Source of the DNA: UBA5070 sp035352895
GTDB taxonomy: Bacteria > Fibrobacterota > Fibrobacteria > UBA5070
NCBI GenBank assembly: GCA_035352895.1
Contig: DAOPYN010000012.1
Location: 1 to 64,000, forward strand
DNA length: 64,000 nt
Reading direction: 5' to 3'
Shown: positions 1 through 7,383 of the stretch, piece by piece
How the letters are laid out: each line of letters opens with the position of its first letter
Numbering within the stretch: position 1 is the first letter of the stretch
The notes under the pieces: generated by a model
The model's database searches: none
The model's input: only the letters and a program-made list of their open reading frames with translations
Told to the model about the DNA's origin: nothing
Position numbers and translations under genes: made by a program

Positions 1-54
1 GCGAGACTGGCCGCTTTCAGCCGCGATGGGTGGCCGCTTTCGCCGTTTTGCGCA
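1..54. mobile_element. Possible insertion-sequence end (IS21-like repeats)
   Basis: The 10-mer GGCCGCTTTC occurs at 9-18 and again at 32-41, and the stretch ends in a CA dinucleotide at 53-54. Repeated short motifs and TG/CA termini are typical of IS21-family ends. The helicase reading frame that crosses this point loses recognisable helicase sequence here, which supports an insertion boundary. Only the tip lies in the window, so the family is a guess. Confidence 0.35.
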
Positions 55-1121
55 TCTTGGATCGACTTGACCGTTTCGCCTCGCAAGGTCATGAATGGGG
101 CGCGTGTTTCATTGGCTTTCACTGACACCGAGGGAGAGTCGTTTCCTTTGGTTACATCCTGGAGTAGTTTGAAGGCTGTGGCGGTTGAGTTCGACCCACT
201 GGAGAAGATCAGGTCTTGAACGATCCAGCGAAGAAGTGAGTGCCTGAGAGCTGTTCCTTCTCCTGTGGCCATCGGAGAAACTGGTGGAATCCGTCCGTTG
301 GGATATTGGCTTCTGCTTAGGTTTCTCCCGAACGCGTGGAATGTGCTGCAGGTGACCCTCTCGATTCCGGGGATTTCGCGGAGACGTTCCGTGCATCGCT
401 CTTTGATCTCTTTGGCGGCGTCGCTGTTGAAGGCAAGGACCACGATTTCTTCGGGTTTGACCCAACCTTTTTTCAGCAGGTAACCGACCTTGGCGGTGAT
501 GGTAGAGCTTTTCCCGCTGCCAGCCGCTGCAACAAGTAGCTGTCGGTCATCGGCGACTACGCACGCTTCGCGCTGCTCCAGAGTAAGCGGCATTTTTTCG
601 ACCGTGTCGAAATACTCTTTGAAGGAGACTAGCTCTAGCTCAATTCGACTGCGGATAAGCTGGTTCCGAGCGTCTCCAGGCTTCTCTATGGCTTCCCAAA
701 GGCTTCGTACTTGGTCAAGAGGGAGGCTTTTTTCCAGGAGTTTGGAGGCGAAAGGGGAGCGGAGCGCAGGAATCGAGTTTCCAAGGCCGGAAACGGTTCT
801 GGTCCAAGCCCCTTCGAGGGTTTTCAATGAGGGGTAGGTCCCAGCAATCGATGCTTCGGAATGTCGGAAGCAACGACCAGCAAGGTCTTCCAGTTGGATG
901 CGAAGCGCTTCGATCACCGGTGCCGTTTCGCCACGCACGACCGTGTGACCTCCAGATCGGGTTACGATGTGGATGAAGGGAAACCCGAGAAACCCGCCCT
1001 GAGTGATGGACTCGATATCTGCGATGGGAATGACTTTCCAGATGTCCGAGCCAGCAGAGAGGAGGAGTTCATGGTCGTTGGTTCGGATTTGGGTGCGGAA
1101 CAGCCGTTGGACCGATTTCAT
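1..1121 (-). CDS. HelD-like UvrD/Rep superfamily I DNA helicase, N-terminal part, probably truncated
   Basis: Read on the minus strand, an open frame starts at an ATG at 1121, directly behind an in-frame TAG, and runs off the left edge. The first 180 or so residues resemble the accessory N-terminal region of helicase IV. Then comes LTLEQREAC, followed by Walker A AAAGSGKSS, the motif Ia region VVLAFNSDAAKEI and CSTFHAFGR. A later segment (MTLRGETVKS) resembles the linker seen in HelD-type helicases before the frame enters the repeat-bearing tip at 1-54. An ATP-dependent 3'-5' helicase is expected. The gene was probably cut by an insertion, so it may be a pseudogene. It belongs to the integrase-bearing island and looks less GC-rich than the core genes. 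Confidence 0.7.
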   Translation of the reverse strand, partial: MKSVQRLFRTQIRTNDHELLLSAGSDIWKVIPIADIESITQGGFLGFPFIHIVTRSGGHTVVRGETAPVIEALRIQLEDLAGRCFRHSEASIAGTYPSLKTLEGAWTRTVSGLGNSIPALRSPFASKLLEKSLPLDQVRSLWEAIEKPGDARNQLIRSRIELELVSFKEYFDTVEKMPLTLEQREACVVADDRQLLVAAAGSGKSSTITAKVGYLLKKGWVKPEEIVVLAFNSDAAKEIKERCTERLREIPGIERVTCSTFHAFGRNLSRSQYPNGRIPPVSPMATGEGTALRHSLLRWIVQDLIFSSGSNSTATAFKLLQDVTKGNDSPSVSVKANETRAPFMTLRGETVKSIQDAQNGESGHPSRLKAASL

Positions 1122-1221
1122 CTATGGGCGTTCGGGAGCCTCGACCCTGGTCGGGGACAAGCGTTTGATCGGATTTGTGGCTACCGTCACGCGGGCGCTG
1201 GGCAGACATGGAGGCAAGAAT

Positions 1222-1368
1222 CTAGCCTCTATCTAGGGGGGATGGGATGAGATGGCTGAGGTGGTGTCCGTCGAAGCTTGCTTGCGGGCTAATACCTCCG
1301 CAACCGTAATCCATGCTCTCCTGGACGGTCGCGACGATCTGCTCGTCCGAAAACCTCGACTTCTTCAT
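1222..1368 (-). pseudogene. Remnant of IS3-family transposase OrfA
   Basis: A 48-codon frame starts with MKKSRFSDEQIV, the classic beginning of IS3-family OrfA helix-turn-helix proteins. After about residue 19 the similarity moves to another frame, which reads VAEVLARKQASTDTT, resembling the usual VAEVCRKHGISDAT. This indicates a frameshift followed by loss of the rest. No OrfB follows. It is a dead fragment between the integrase and the helicase and shows repeated insertion into this island. Confidence 0.7.
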
Positions 1369-1437
1369 CTCCACTGCCTTTCTGAGTTCGATGACTCGAG
1401 TTGCCAGTGGTCCGAAAAACGGGGGGAGATCAGATGG

Positions 1438-2691
1438 TCAGGCCAACTTCAGGCTATCCAAGTACCGCGCCCACTCTCGCATCAATCGGCGTCGTTCTGG
1501 CATGTGGGTTGTGCGGTCGTACGCTCCGCGAAGCGGACCCGCCTTCCCATGCGCTAATTGCTCTTCCAGGACCTCAGGAGCGAACCCCAAGACTTCATGG
1601 CAGATGGTTCGCGCCATTGCCCTGACGCCATGCCCAGTCATTTCCTCAGGTGAGTAACCCATGCGCCGCAAGGCAGCAAGAACCGTCATGTTGGACATTG
1701 GGCGCGACATGGTTCGTGTCGAGGGAAAAACAAACCGACTTCTTCCGGTGAGTGGGCGCAATTCTTCCAAGAGCGCTATGACTTGCGGTGACAGCGGAAC
1801 CACGAAAGGTCTCCCGGTCTTGACTTTCATTTTTTCATCGGGGATACGCCACTCGGCAGCATCAGGATTTTCCATGTCTACGAATTCTGACCATTCTGCC
1901 ATGCGAAGGTTGCCTGGCCGAACGAATGTCAAGATCCCCATCATCAGAGCCACACGGGTTTGCAGGCCACCTCGATAGCTCTCGACCGCCCGGAGAAGAC
2001 CTGCCACATCCTGTGGGTCAGTAAGGGCGGCGAAATGGCTTTCCTTGGGTTTCGCCAATGCGCCTCGAAGATCTCGAGAAGGATCACTTTCTAGACGACC
2101 AGTTGCGACTGCGTACCGGAACACGCGTCCACAAGTTTCCAGTTGCCGATGGGCGGTTTCTCTTGCGCCTCGTTCCTCGATTTTTCGCAAGGGGAGCAAG
2201 ATGTCCGGTGGGCGAAGTTCAGAAATGGGCGTTGACCCAATCCATGGAAAAATGTCCTTCTCCATCCGCGATAGGAGCGATTGGGCATAGTAGGCACTTA
2301 GGTGGTCGGTGGTGGTGGCCTGCCACTCTCTGGCAACCTTCTCGAAGGTGTCTGCTGCTTTCGCTGCCTCCTGGCGCTCGGTCTCCTGTTTTTGCGCGAG
2401 CTCTTCCATGCCGGTCTTCCGCGCCTCGCCGGGATCTTCCCCACGTGCCAACATGCCCCGGAACCGCTCGGCTTCTTCTCTTGCTGCTTTGAGAGAAACG
2501 GCAGGATATCCGCCCTTGATGGCAAGTTTCTTTTCCTTTCCCTCCACCCGGTAGCGAAAAACCCAGCGCTTCCCTCCTTCAGGAGTGACCAACAAGCAAA
2601 GACCTTTTCCATCCGGGATCAGGTAGGCCTTCGCCTTGGGCTTCGCGTTCGAGAACACGACGGGGGCTTTGGGTTCAGCTAGCTTTGGCAT
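1438..2691 (-). CDS. P4-type tyrosine recombinase (phage/island integrase)
   Basis: The protein has the architecture of P4-like integrases: an N-terminal DUF4102-type arm-binding domain (about residues 1-90), a core-binding SAM-like domain (about 100-200) and a C-terminal tyrosine recombinase domain. Visible catalytic elements are the Arg in TFVRPGNLR, the His-x-x-Arg of GHGVRAMA, the His of QLAHG and the Tyr of GAYDR followed by HMPERR. I chose the ATG at 2691 (MPKLAEPK) because it matches the family start; a TTG at 2748 would add 19 residues. The gene reads away from the 3' end of tRNA-Ala(CGC), about 210 bases away, the usual arrangement for an island inserted in a tRNA gene. Confidence 0.93.
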   Translation of the reverse strand: MPKLAEPKAPVVFSNAKPKAKAYLIPDGKGLCLLVTPEGGKRWVFRYRVEGKEKKLAIKGGYPAVSLKAAREEAERFRGMLARGEDPGEARKTGMEELAQKQETERQEAAKAADTFEKVAREWQATTTDHLSAYYAQSLLSRMEKDIFPWIGSTPISELRPPDILLPLRKIEERGARETAHRQLETCGRVFRYAVATGRLESDPSRDLRGALAKPKESHFAALTDPQDVAGLLRAVESYRGGLQTRVALMMGILTFVRPGNLRMAEWSEFVDMENPDAAEWRIPDEKMKVKTGRPFVVPLSPQVIALLEELRPLTGRSRFVFPSTRTMSRPMSNMTVLAALRRMGYSPEEMTGHGVRAMARTICHEVLGFAPEVLEEQLAHGKAGPLRGAYDRTTHMPERRRLMREWARYLDSLKLA

Positions 2692-2830
2692 CCATGGTCC
2701 GATTTTGCGTACCGTTTTTGCTTGCTTCCAGGCTTTTTGCGGCCACAAGGAAGGTTGGTACGCAAAAAGTACGCACTTCTGTCGGATGACCCCGCACTTC
2801 GGCGGTCTTGGATGGACGCAAAGCAGAACG

Positions 2831-2873
2831 AAAAAAGGCCGGGATCCGCTATTTTACTGCGTTTCCCGGCCTT
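2831..2873 (-). terminator. Rho-independent terminator of the tRNA-Val/tRNA-Ala transcript
   Basis: AAGGCCGGG (2835-2843) pairs with CCCGGCCTT (2865-2873), and on the minus strand the hairpin is followed by six T residues. It lies downstream of tRNA-Ala and upstream of the integrase, so it insulates the island from tRNA transcription. Confidence 0.8.
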
Positions 2874-2901
2874 CAAAAGATTTTCTCGGTCTTCTTTTCT
2901 A

Positions 2902-2974
2902 TGGAGCCATGGGGAATCGAACCCCAGACCTTTTCATTGCGAACGAAACGCTCTACCAACTGAGCTATGGCCCC
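2902..2974 (-). tRNA. tRNA-Ala (anticodon CGC)
   Basis: The sequence folds into a complete cloverleaf of 73 nt: acceptor GGGGCCA/TGGCTCC, D stem GCTC/GAGC, anticodon loop TTCGCAA (anticodon CGC) and a T arm with TTCGATT. Position 73 is A and CCA is not encoded. Its 3' end faces the P4-type integrase, so it is the likely attachment site of the left island. It is probably co-transcribed with tRNA-Val, 27 bases upstream. Confidence 0.95.
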
Positions 2975-3001
2975 GTGTGGAGGCGAAGCCTCCGTTGGGA
3001 G

Positions 3002-3075
3002 TGGGCAATACAGGACTTGAACCTGTGACCTCGCCGATGTGAACGGCGCGCTCTAACCAGCTGAGCTAATTGCCC
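3002..3075 (-). tRNA. tRNA-Val (anticodon CAC)
   Basis: A 74-nt cloverleaf with acceptor GGGCAAT/ATTGCCC, anticodon stem CGCCG/CGGCG, loop TTCACAT (anticodon CAC) and T arm ACAGG/CCTGT. CCA is not encoded. It is the first gene of a two-tRNA transcript with tRNA-Ala. Confidence 0.95.
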
Positions 3076-3088
3076 GGAAGGGTCAACA

Positions 3089-3116
3089 AATCTAATCCGA
3101 CGCTGGTTCTCGTCAA
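3089..3116 (-). promoter_or_regulatory. Sigma-70-type promoter for tRNA-Val/tRNA-Ala
   Basis: On the minus strand TTGACG (3111-3116) and TAGATT (3089-3094) are separated by 16 bases and end 13 bases before tRNA-Val, the right distance for a tRNA transcription start. Confidence 0.65.
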
Positions 3117-3145
3117 GGGGGGACTTCAAGTTCTCACAAGGGGGC

Positions 3146-3174
3146 TTGACAAGCGGATCCTCTCCGCATAAATT
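3146..3174 (+). promoter_or_regulatory. Sigma-70-type promoter for tRNA-Gln
   Basis: A perfect -35 hexamer TTGACA (3146-3151), a 17-base spacer and a -10 TAAATT (3169-3174) lie 13 bases upstream of tRNA-Gln. It is back to back with the promoter of the opposite tRNA pair. Confidence 0.75.
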
Positions 3175-3187
3175 TTCTCCCCTCGAC

Positions 3188-3258
3188 TGGGGTATCGTCC
3201 AATGGCAGGACTGCGGATTCTGGTTCCGCCTATCGAGGTTCGAATCCTTGTACCCCAA
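3188..3258 (+). tRNA. tRNA-Gln (anticodon CTG)
   Basis: A 71-nt cloverleaf: acceptor TGGGGTA/TACCCCA, D stem GTCC/GGAC, anticodon stem GCGGA/TCCGC with loop TTCTGGT (anticodon CTG), T loop TTCGAAT, discriminator A. The weak first pair of the acceptor (T-A) is typical of glutamine tRNAs. CCA is not encoded. Confidence 0.95.
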
Positions 3259-3263
3259 CTCAC

Positions 3264-3299
3264 GAAACGGCTCGCAGCGATGCGGGCCGTTTTCGTTTT
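3264..3299 (+). terminator. Terminator after tRNA-Gln
   Basis: AAACGGC (3265-3271) pairs with GCCGTTT (3286-3292), extended by CGC/GCG inside, and is followed by a T-rich run. It also lies between tRNA-Gln and the convergent MFS gene and may serve both. Confidence 0.7.
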
Positions 3300-3340
3300 G
3301 GCTCCGAAGGCGCTGGGCACGGTTTATTTCGCTCTCCGAC

Positions 3341-4528
3341 TCAGGAGATCGCTTTGTCTGCATCCAGGGCGGGAGCTCTCCAGAAGAGCGTCACGATCCC
3401 GGCGCAGAGGAGTTGCACCGCGACGACTAATGCCACGCAACCGGGCCAGCCGGCGCGATCCCATGCCCATCCAGGAACGAACGCTCCGGTGCTGCCACCG
3501 GCATAGTAGAGGCTCAAATAGAGCCCGACGGCCACCGATCGGGAGCGGTCCGCCGCCTGTCCAACGAAGTTGCTCGCGGCCGCTTGGCATACGAATACTC
3601 CGGAGGAGCACAAGGCGAGCCCTGCGATCACGAAGGGAAGAGGACGCGCCAAGGTGAGGAGCACCCCCACGCACGAGAACGCGAGTGCCCCAAGAACGGC
3701 CTGGGCCGCACCGAAGCGCTGGATCCAGGCTCCCGAAGCGGGGGTCACGAAGAGTCCGACCAGGTAGACGAAGAAGATCATCCCTTGCTGGGCGGGTCCC
3801 AGGAGGTAGGGCGGCGAGGCCAGGTGGAACGTGACGTAGGTGAAGGTCGCGACCAGCGAGAAGAGCACGGCGAAGCCCACCGCGTACGTGGCCACGAGCA
3901 CGGGGTTGCGCAGGTGGTGACCGATGTCCAGGAATCCGCGCCACCAGTGCGCTTGCGGTACGAAACCGTGCGACGCCGGGAGCCAGCGCTGTACCAGGAT
4001 GGCTCCCAGGAGCGTCGCCATGCCAAGGACCAGGAACGAGAGACGCCAGCCGCCGTGCTCGGCGAGGAATCCCGTGGCCAACCGCCCCACGAATCCACCC
4101 AATACGGTGCTTGTCACGTAGGCCGCCACCGCCTTGGGTGCGTCCTCGCGCCATTCCTCGGTGATGTAGGCGATGGCCGAGGCTATGATGCCCGGCATGA
4201 AGATGCCAACCAGGAACCGCCACGCCACCATGGCTTCGAGGGAGTTGGTGGTGGCGACCATGGCGGTGGGAATGGAAAGACCGAACAGCGAGATCACGAG
4301 GATGCTCCGGCGTCCGAAACGATCGGCGAGCATGCCCATGACTGGGGCGCTCAGCGCGACACCCAGCGTCGTGGCGCTCACGACCAGGCCGATGCGCCCT
4401 GCTCCGACATGGAACGCCTGGGCGAGCGTCGGAAGAAGAGGCTGGGGGGCGTAGAGATTCAGGAAGGCGCAGACTCCGGCCACGACCACGGCGAAAAGGC
4501 GGAATCGGGATGCCGAATGGGCGTTCAT
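3341..4528 (-). CDS. MFS transporter, YnfM-like drug/metabolite efflux protein
   Basis: About 395 residues with twelve predicted membrane segments. The motif ADRFGRR in the loop between helices 2 and 3 is the major facilitator signature, and the N-terminal helix carries the FLNLYAPQPLLP stretch seen in YnfM-type inner-membrane exporters. Proton-driven efflux of small molecules is the usual role, but the substrate cannot be read from sequence. I chose the ATG at 4528 (MNAH); a TTG lies three codons upstream, and neither has a clear ribosome binding site. A decayed LysR regulator lies divergently, as a live LysR gene does beside ynfM in enteric bacteria. Confidence 0.88.
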   Translation of the reverse strand: MNAHSASRFRLFAVVVAGVCAFLNLYAPQPLLPTLAQAFHVGAGRIGLVVSATTLGVALSAPVMGMLADRFGRRSILVISLFGLSIPTAMVATTNSLEAMVAWRFLVGIFMPGIIASAIAYITEEWREDAPKAVAAYVTSTVLGGFVGRLATGFLAEHGGWRLSFLVLGMATLLGAILVQRWLPASHGFVPQAHWWRGFLDIGHHLRNPVLVATYAVGFAVLFSLVATFTYVTFHLASPPYLLGPAQQGMIFFVYLVGLFVTPASGAWIQRFGAAQAVLGALAFSCVGVLLTLARPLPFVIAGLALCSSGVFVCQAAASNFVGQAADRSRSVAVGLYLSLYYAGGSTGAFVPGWAWDRAGWPGCVALVVAVQLLCAGIVTLFWRAPALDADKAIS

Positions 4529-4615
4529 GGGAATCAAAATGGTGACGAGTTTGAATCTCGTCCAATATCATTTGAGGGCCGATCGATGCCATTTGGGTAT
4601 CACGAGTGTGCTCGG

Positions 4616-4768
4616 ATGGAACGGAGACGGATCCAATGCTTCGTCGCCGTGGTCCAAGAGCTCCCATTCGGGCGCGCCGCGAAGCGCCTGGGTGATTCCC
4701 TGCCGCCGTTCTCCATCGCCTTCGCCGGAACCTGCGCAAGGACTGGACGGAATCCGTCTATTTCCTGA
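4616..4768 (+). pseudogene. Decayed LysR-type regulator, helix-turn-helix fragment only
   Basis: The frame begins MERRRIQCFVAVVQE and continues FGRAAKRLGDSLPPFS, which aligns with the usual LysR start (FVAVAEELHFGRAAERLHISQPPLS). After about 35 residues the similarity ends and the frame stops. No effector-binding domain is present. It is divergent from the MFS gene, so it is probably the remains of that gene's regulator. Alternatively it is a chance short protein, but the motif match is too specific for that. Confidence 0.7.
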
Positions 4769-5126
4769 GGGGGTATCCCGCGGCCTGCCAGGAGCCGATG
4801 CCCCCTCCCAGGTGCTTCACGTTCCGGTAGCCCAAGGACTTCATCCGGGACAGTGCGGATCCCGAGCGTCCACCGGAACGGCAGTAGAGGAGAATGCTCG
4901 CTTCCTTGGCGATGCCTTGGATCTTCCGATCGAAATCTCCACCGGTGACGTCGATGTTCTTCGCGCCCGCGATGTGGCCTTGTTTCCACTCCGAGACCGT
5001 CCGCACGTCGATCAGGAGGGGGCGTTCGGCGGGCGGGAGGGCCAACAGCTGCTTGACTTCGATGGGAGGGAGCCGCGAGGTGGTGTCAGGGGCGAACAAG
5101 GCGAGGAACTTCGAGAAGAAGGACAT
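4758..5126 (-). CDS. Single-domain rhodanese (sulfurtransferase)
   Basis: A 122-residue protein made of one rhodanese domain. It contains LIDVRTVSEWKQGHI (about residues 38-52) and the active-site loop YCRSGGRSG with the persulfide-forming cysteine at residue 82. No signal peptide is obvious, although the first 12 residues are hydrophobic. Such proteins transfer sulfane sulfur to acceptors such as cyanide or thiols. It starts at an ATG preceded by GGAGA. It lies beside the arsenic cluster but points away from it, so a link to arsenic is only possible. Confidence 0.9.
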   Translation of the reverse strand: MSFFSKFLALFAPDTTSRLPPIEVKQLLALPPAERPLLIDVRTVSEWKQGHIAGAKNIDVTGGDFDRKIQGIAKEASILLYCRSGGRSGSALSRMKSLGYRNVKHLGGGIGSWQAAGYPLRK

Positions 5127-5289
5127 GGACTCTCCGAGTGGAATGGATGCTCAGGTGGCCCGGATCGGGGCCGCAGTCCTGCTTGGATGCTTGTCCTGGT
5201 GGAAAGGTTACAGGGTTCTGTCGCGTCGGGTCGGAAAGGGGCGTAAGGCAATGGTCCCGCCGGTTTCTTCGGTGGGGGGAAAAAGGATC

Positions 5290-5305
5290 TTGCATAATCA
5301 TGCAA
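5290..5305. promoter_or_regulatory. ArsR operator palindrome upstream of arsR
   Basis: TTGCATAATCATGCAA is a perfect 6-4-6 inverted repeat 19 bases before the arsR start. A near-identical copy lies before the next gene, so this is probably the operator bound by ArsR. Confidence 0.75.
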
Positions 5306-5324
5306 TAACGCATACATTGGATCC

Positions 5325-5645
5325 ATGAGCTGTTCGACCAAAGCCTGCGCTTCCATCGTCCAAGACCACGACAAGCAGTGGTATGTGGATCGGGCGCGCG
5401 TGCTGGCCGCCCTGTCCAATCCGGCGCGATTGCGGATGGTCGTTTCGCTGCGACAAGGAGAGAAGTGCGTCTGCGACATGGCCTCGGAGGTGGAGTTGGA
5501 CATATCCACCACCTCCAGGCATCTGGTGCAGCTGCGCCAGGCGGGTCTGGTGACGGATGAACGTCGTGGCAACATGGTGTTCTATCGTCTGAAGGCCACT
5601 TGTCTCCCCTCGTTCCTCGATTGCCTGGATGGACTTTCCGAATGA
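5325..5645 (+). CDS. arsR: ArsR/SmtB-family metalloregulator (first copy)
   Basis: A 106-residue winged-helix repressor. The arsenic-binding type is indicated by CVCD, with cysteines at residues 48 and 50 in the DNA-recognition region, followed by STTSRHLVQLRQAGLV (recognition helix). Cysteines near the N-terminus (residues 3 and 8) may add ligands. It should release DNA when As(III) or Sb(III) binds. Palindromes at 5290-5305 and 5677-5692 suggest it represses its own gene and the following dgc-permease-arsEFG operon separately. Confidence 0.92.
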   Translation: MSCSTKACASIVQDHDKQWYVDRARVLAALSNPARLRMVVSLRQGEKCVCDMASEVELDISTTSRHLVQLRQAGLVTDERRGNMVFYRLKATCLPSFLDCLDGLSE

Positions 5646-5676
5646 ATGGGAAGAACGGCTTTTTCGCGCCGGTAAA

Positions 5677-5692
5677 TTGCGTAATCATGCAA
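5677..5692. promoter_or_regulatory. Second ArsR operator palindrome, before the DGC gene
   Basis: TTGCGTAATCATGCAA differs from the arsR operator at a single base. It lies 31 bases before the DGC-domain gene, so the same repressor probably controls both units. Confidence 0.75.
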
Positions 5693-5723
5693 AAACACAA
5701 TAGATAGACACAAGGAGTCGATC

Positions 5724-6098
5724 ATGTCCTGCAACGGTTGTTCGAACGCCCCCGCCACCATCCTCTATGCGTGTTCCGGTGCCGCCGACGTGGGCGAGCT
5801 GGCCGACCGCGCGGCGAGGATGCTGTCGCGGGAAGGGGTGGGGAAGATGTCGTGCGCCGTGGGTGTCGGCGCGGGAGTCCAATCCCTCCGCAACGGCGCC
5901 CTGTCGGCTGGAAGGATCCTGGCCATCGACGGATGCGCCGTGCGTTGCGTGGCCAAGGCCCTGGCCCAGAGCGGTGTGACGGAATATGTCCACATCGAGC
6001 TGGGCGAGGAAGGCTTCGCCAAGGGAAGCTCTCCGGCCTCGGAGGAGAATCTCCGCAAGGTCCTCGATCTGGCCCGGGCAAGGATGGAAGCGGCATGA
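5724..6098 (+). CDS. DGC-domain putative zinc-binding protein
   Basis: A 124-residue cysteine-rich protein. It opens with SCNGCSN, carries YACSGAADVGELADRAAR near residue 15 and a central IDGCAVRCVAKAL, the Asp-Gly-Cys motif that names the DGC family of putative metal-binding proteins. The biochemical role of the family is not established. Such genes often lie beside UPF0718/ArsP-type permeases. Here it overlaps the permease start by four bases (ATGA), so the two are translationally coupled, and it follows an ArsR operator. A metal or arsenite chaperone for the permease is a reasonable inference. Confidence 0.8.
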   Translation: MSCNGCSNAPATILYACSGAADVGELADRAARMLSREGVGKMSCAVGVGAGVQSLRNGALSAGRILAIDGCAVRCVAKALAQSGVTEYVHIELGEEGFAKGSSPASEENLRKVLDLARARMEAA

Positions 6099-7111
6099 AC
6101 GCCCGGCGCGCGAACCTGGTCCTGGGAGTCTCCCTGGCCATGTGGGTGGGTGTGTACCTGTCCCTCCAGGCCGCGGCGAAGCAGGCGGCCTCGATGCTGG
6201 GATTCGATCCCGGATCCAGCCTGGGAGCATCCGTGGAATTCCTCCTGCTGGAGGTTCCCAAGGTCCTGTTCCTCCTGGTCCTGGTCGTCTTCGCGATGGG
6301 GGTTCTTCGCAGCTTCTTTTCCGCCGACAAGACGCGTCGGATCCTGTCCAGGTTTCCCCCGGGAGTGGGAAACGCGCTGGCCGCCATTCTCGGGATCGCC
6401 ACGCCGTTCTGTTCGTGCTCCGCGGTCCCCCTGTTCATCGGATTCCTGTCCGGAGGTGTTCCTCTGGGAGTCACGTTCTCCTTCCTGATCTCGGCTCCGC
6501 TGGTGAACGAGGTCGCTCTCGCATTGCTTCTGGGAATGTTCGGATGGAAGGTTGCGGGACTGTATCTGGCCACGGGGCTGACCGTGGCCATGGCCGGTGG
6601 TTGGATCCTGGGAGCCATGCGCATGGATGGACAGGTGGAGGATTGGGTGGCCGCGATGCGTTCGGGGACCGTGGTCTCGGATCCCGCCACGGACTGGGTG
6701 GAGCGGTTGTCCTTGGGGGTGCAGGCGGTGAAGGAGATCGTGGGGAAGGTCTGGCCCTGGGTGGTGGCCGGAGTGGGGCTGGGGGCGTTCATCCACGGCT
6801 ACGCTCCTGAGGGCCTGCTCGCCTCGATCATGGGCAAGGGCGCATGGTGGTCGGTTCCTCTGGCCGTGATGATCGGAGTCCCCATGTACGCCAATGCCGC
6901 CGGGATCATCCCCGTGGTTTCCGCCCTCCTGGAAAAGGGGGCCGCGTTGGGGACCGCCCTGGCCTTCATGATGGCGGTCACGGGCCTGTCGGCTCCGGAA
7001 GCCGTCCTCCTGCGCAAGGTCCTCAAGCCGCGTCTCCTGGCCGCCTTCTTCGGGATCGTGGCCTCGGGAATCCTCCTGGTCGGCTGGCTTTTCAATGCGG
7101 TGCTGATGTGA
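6095..7111 (+). CDS. ArsP/SO_0444-type permease (UPF0718)
   Basis: A 338-residue membrane protein with about eight helices in two halves. The first half contains TPFCSCSAVPLFIGFL (around residue 103), the hallmark of this permease family, and ISAPLVNEVAL follows. The second half has GVPMYANAAGIIPVV. Family members export organoarsenicals (ArsP) or divalent metals. Given arsR, arsE, arsF and arsG around it, export of a methylated or aromatic arsenical is the best guess. The start ATG overlaps the DGC stop. About 27 bases separate it from the thioredoxin-like gene. Confidence 0.85.
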   Translation: MNARRANLVLGVSLAMWVGVYLSLQAAAKQAASMLGFDPGSSLGASVEFLLLEVPKVLFLLVLVVFAMGVLRSFFSADKTRRILSRFPPGVGNALAAILGIATPFCSCSAVPLFIGFLSGGVPLGVTFSFLISAPLVNEVALALLLGMFGWKVAGLYLATGLTVAMAGGWILGAMRMDGQVEDWVAAMRSGTVVSDPATDWVERLSLGVQAVKEIVGKVWPWVVAGVGLGAFIHGYAPEGLLASIMGKGAWWSVPLAVMIGVPMYANAAGIIPVVSALLEKGAALGTALAFMMAVTGLSAPEAVLLRKVLKPRLLAAFFGIVASGILLVGWLFNAVLM

Positions 7112-7149
7112 ACCGCATATCCGAAGAATCCTCGAAAGGAGTGCAACCG

Positions 7150-7383
7150 ATGGTGCTGGAAGTCCTGGGAACAGGCTGCGCGAAGTGCAAGCAGCTGCAT
7201 GCGATGGTGGTGAAGGTGGTGGAGGAATCCGGCGTTCAGGCCGAGATCCTCAAGGTGGAGGATCTTCCTTCCATCCTGGAGCGAGGGGTGCTGTCCACCC
7301 CCGCTCTCGTGAAGGATGGAAGAGTCCTGGTGGCGGGACGGATTCCGTCGGCGAAGGAGGTCGCGTCGTGGCTCGCAACCTGA
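7150..7383 (+). CDS. arsE: ArsE-like small thioredoxin/glutaredoxin-fold redox protein
   Basis: A 77-residue protein with a single thioredoxin fold of the MTH895/TM0996 type. The redox motif is GTGCAKCKQL (CxxC at about residues 10-13) and the cis-proline loop is VLSTPALVKDG. It is preceded by AAAGGAG eight bases before the ATG. It likely supplies electrons for reduction in the arsEFG module. The next gene starts inside its 3' end. Confidence 0.82.
   Translation: MVLEVLGTGCAKCKQLHAMVVKVVEESGVQAEILKVEDLPSILERGVLSTPALVKDGRVLVAGRIPSAKEVASWLAT

Noticed and set aside
1252..1557. Short plus-strand frames over the IS3 remnant and integrase 3' end.
   Set aside because: No similarity to known proteins, and they lie opposite well-supported minus-strand features.
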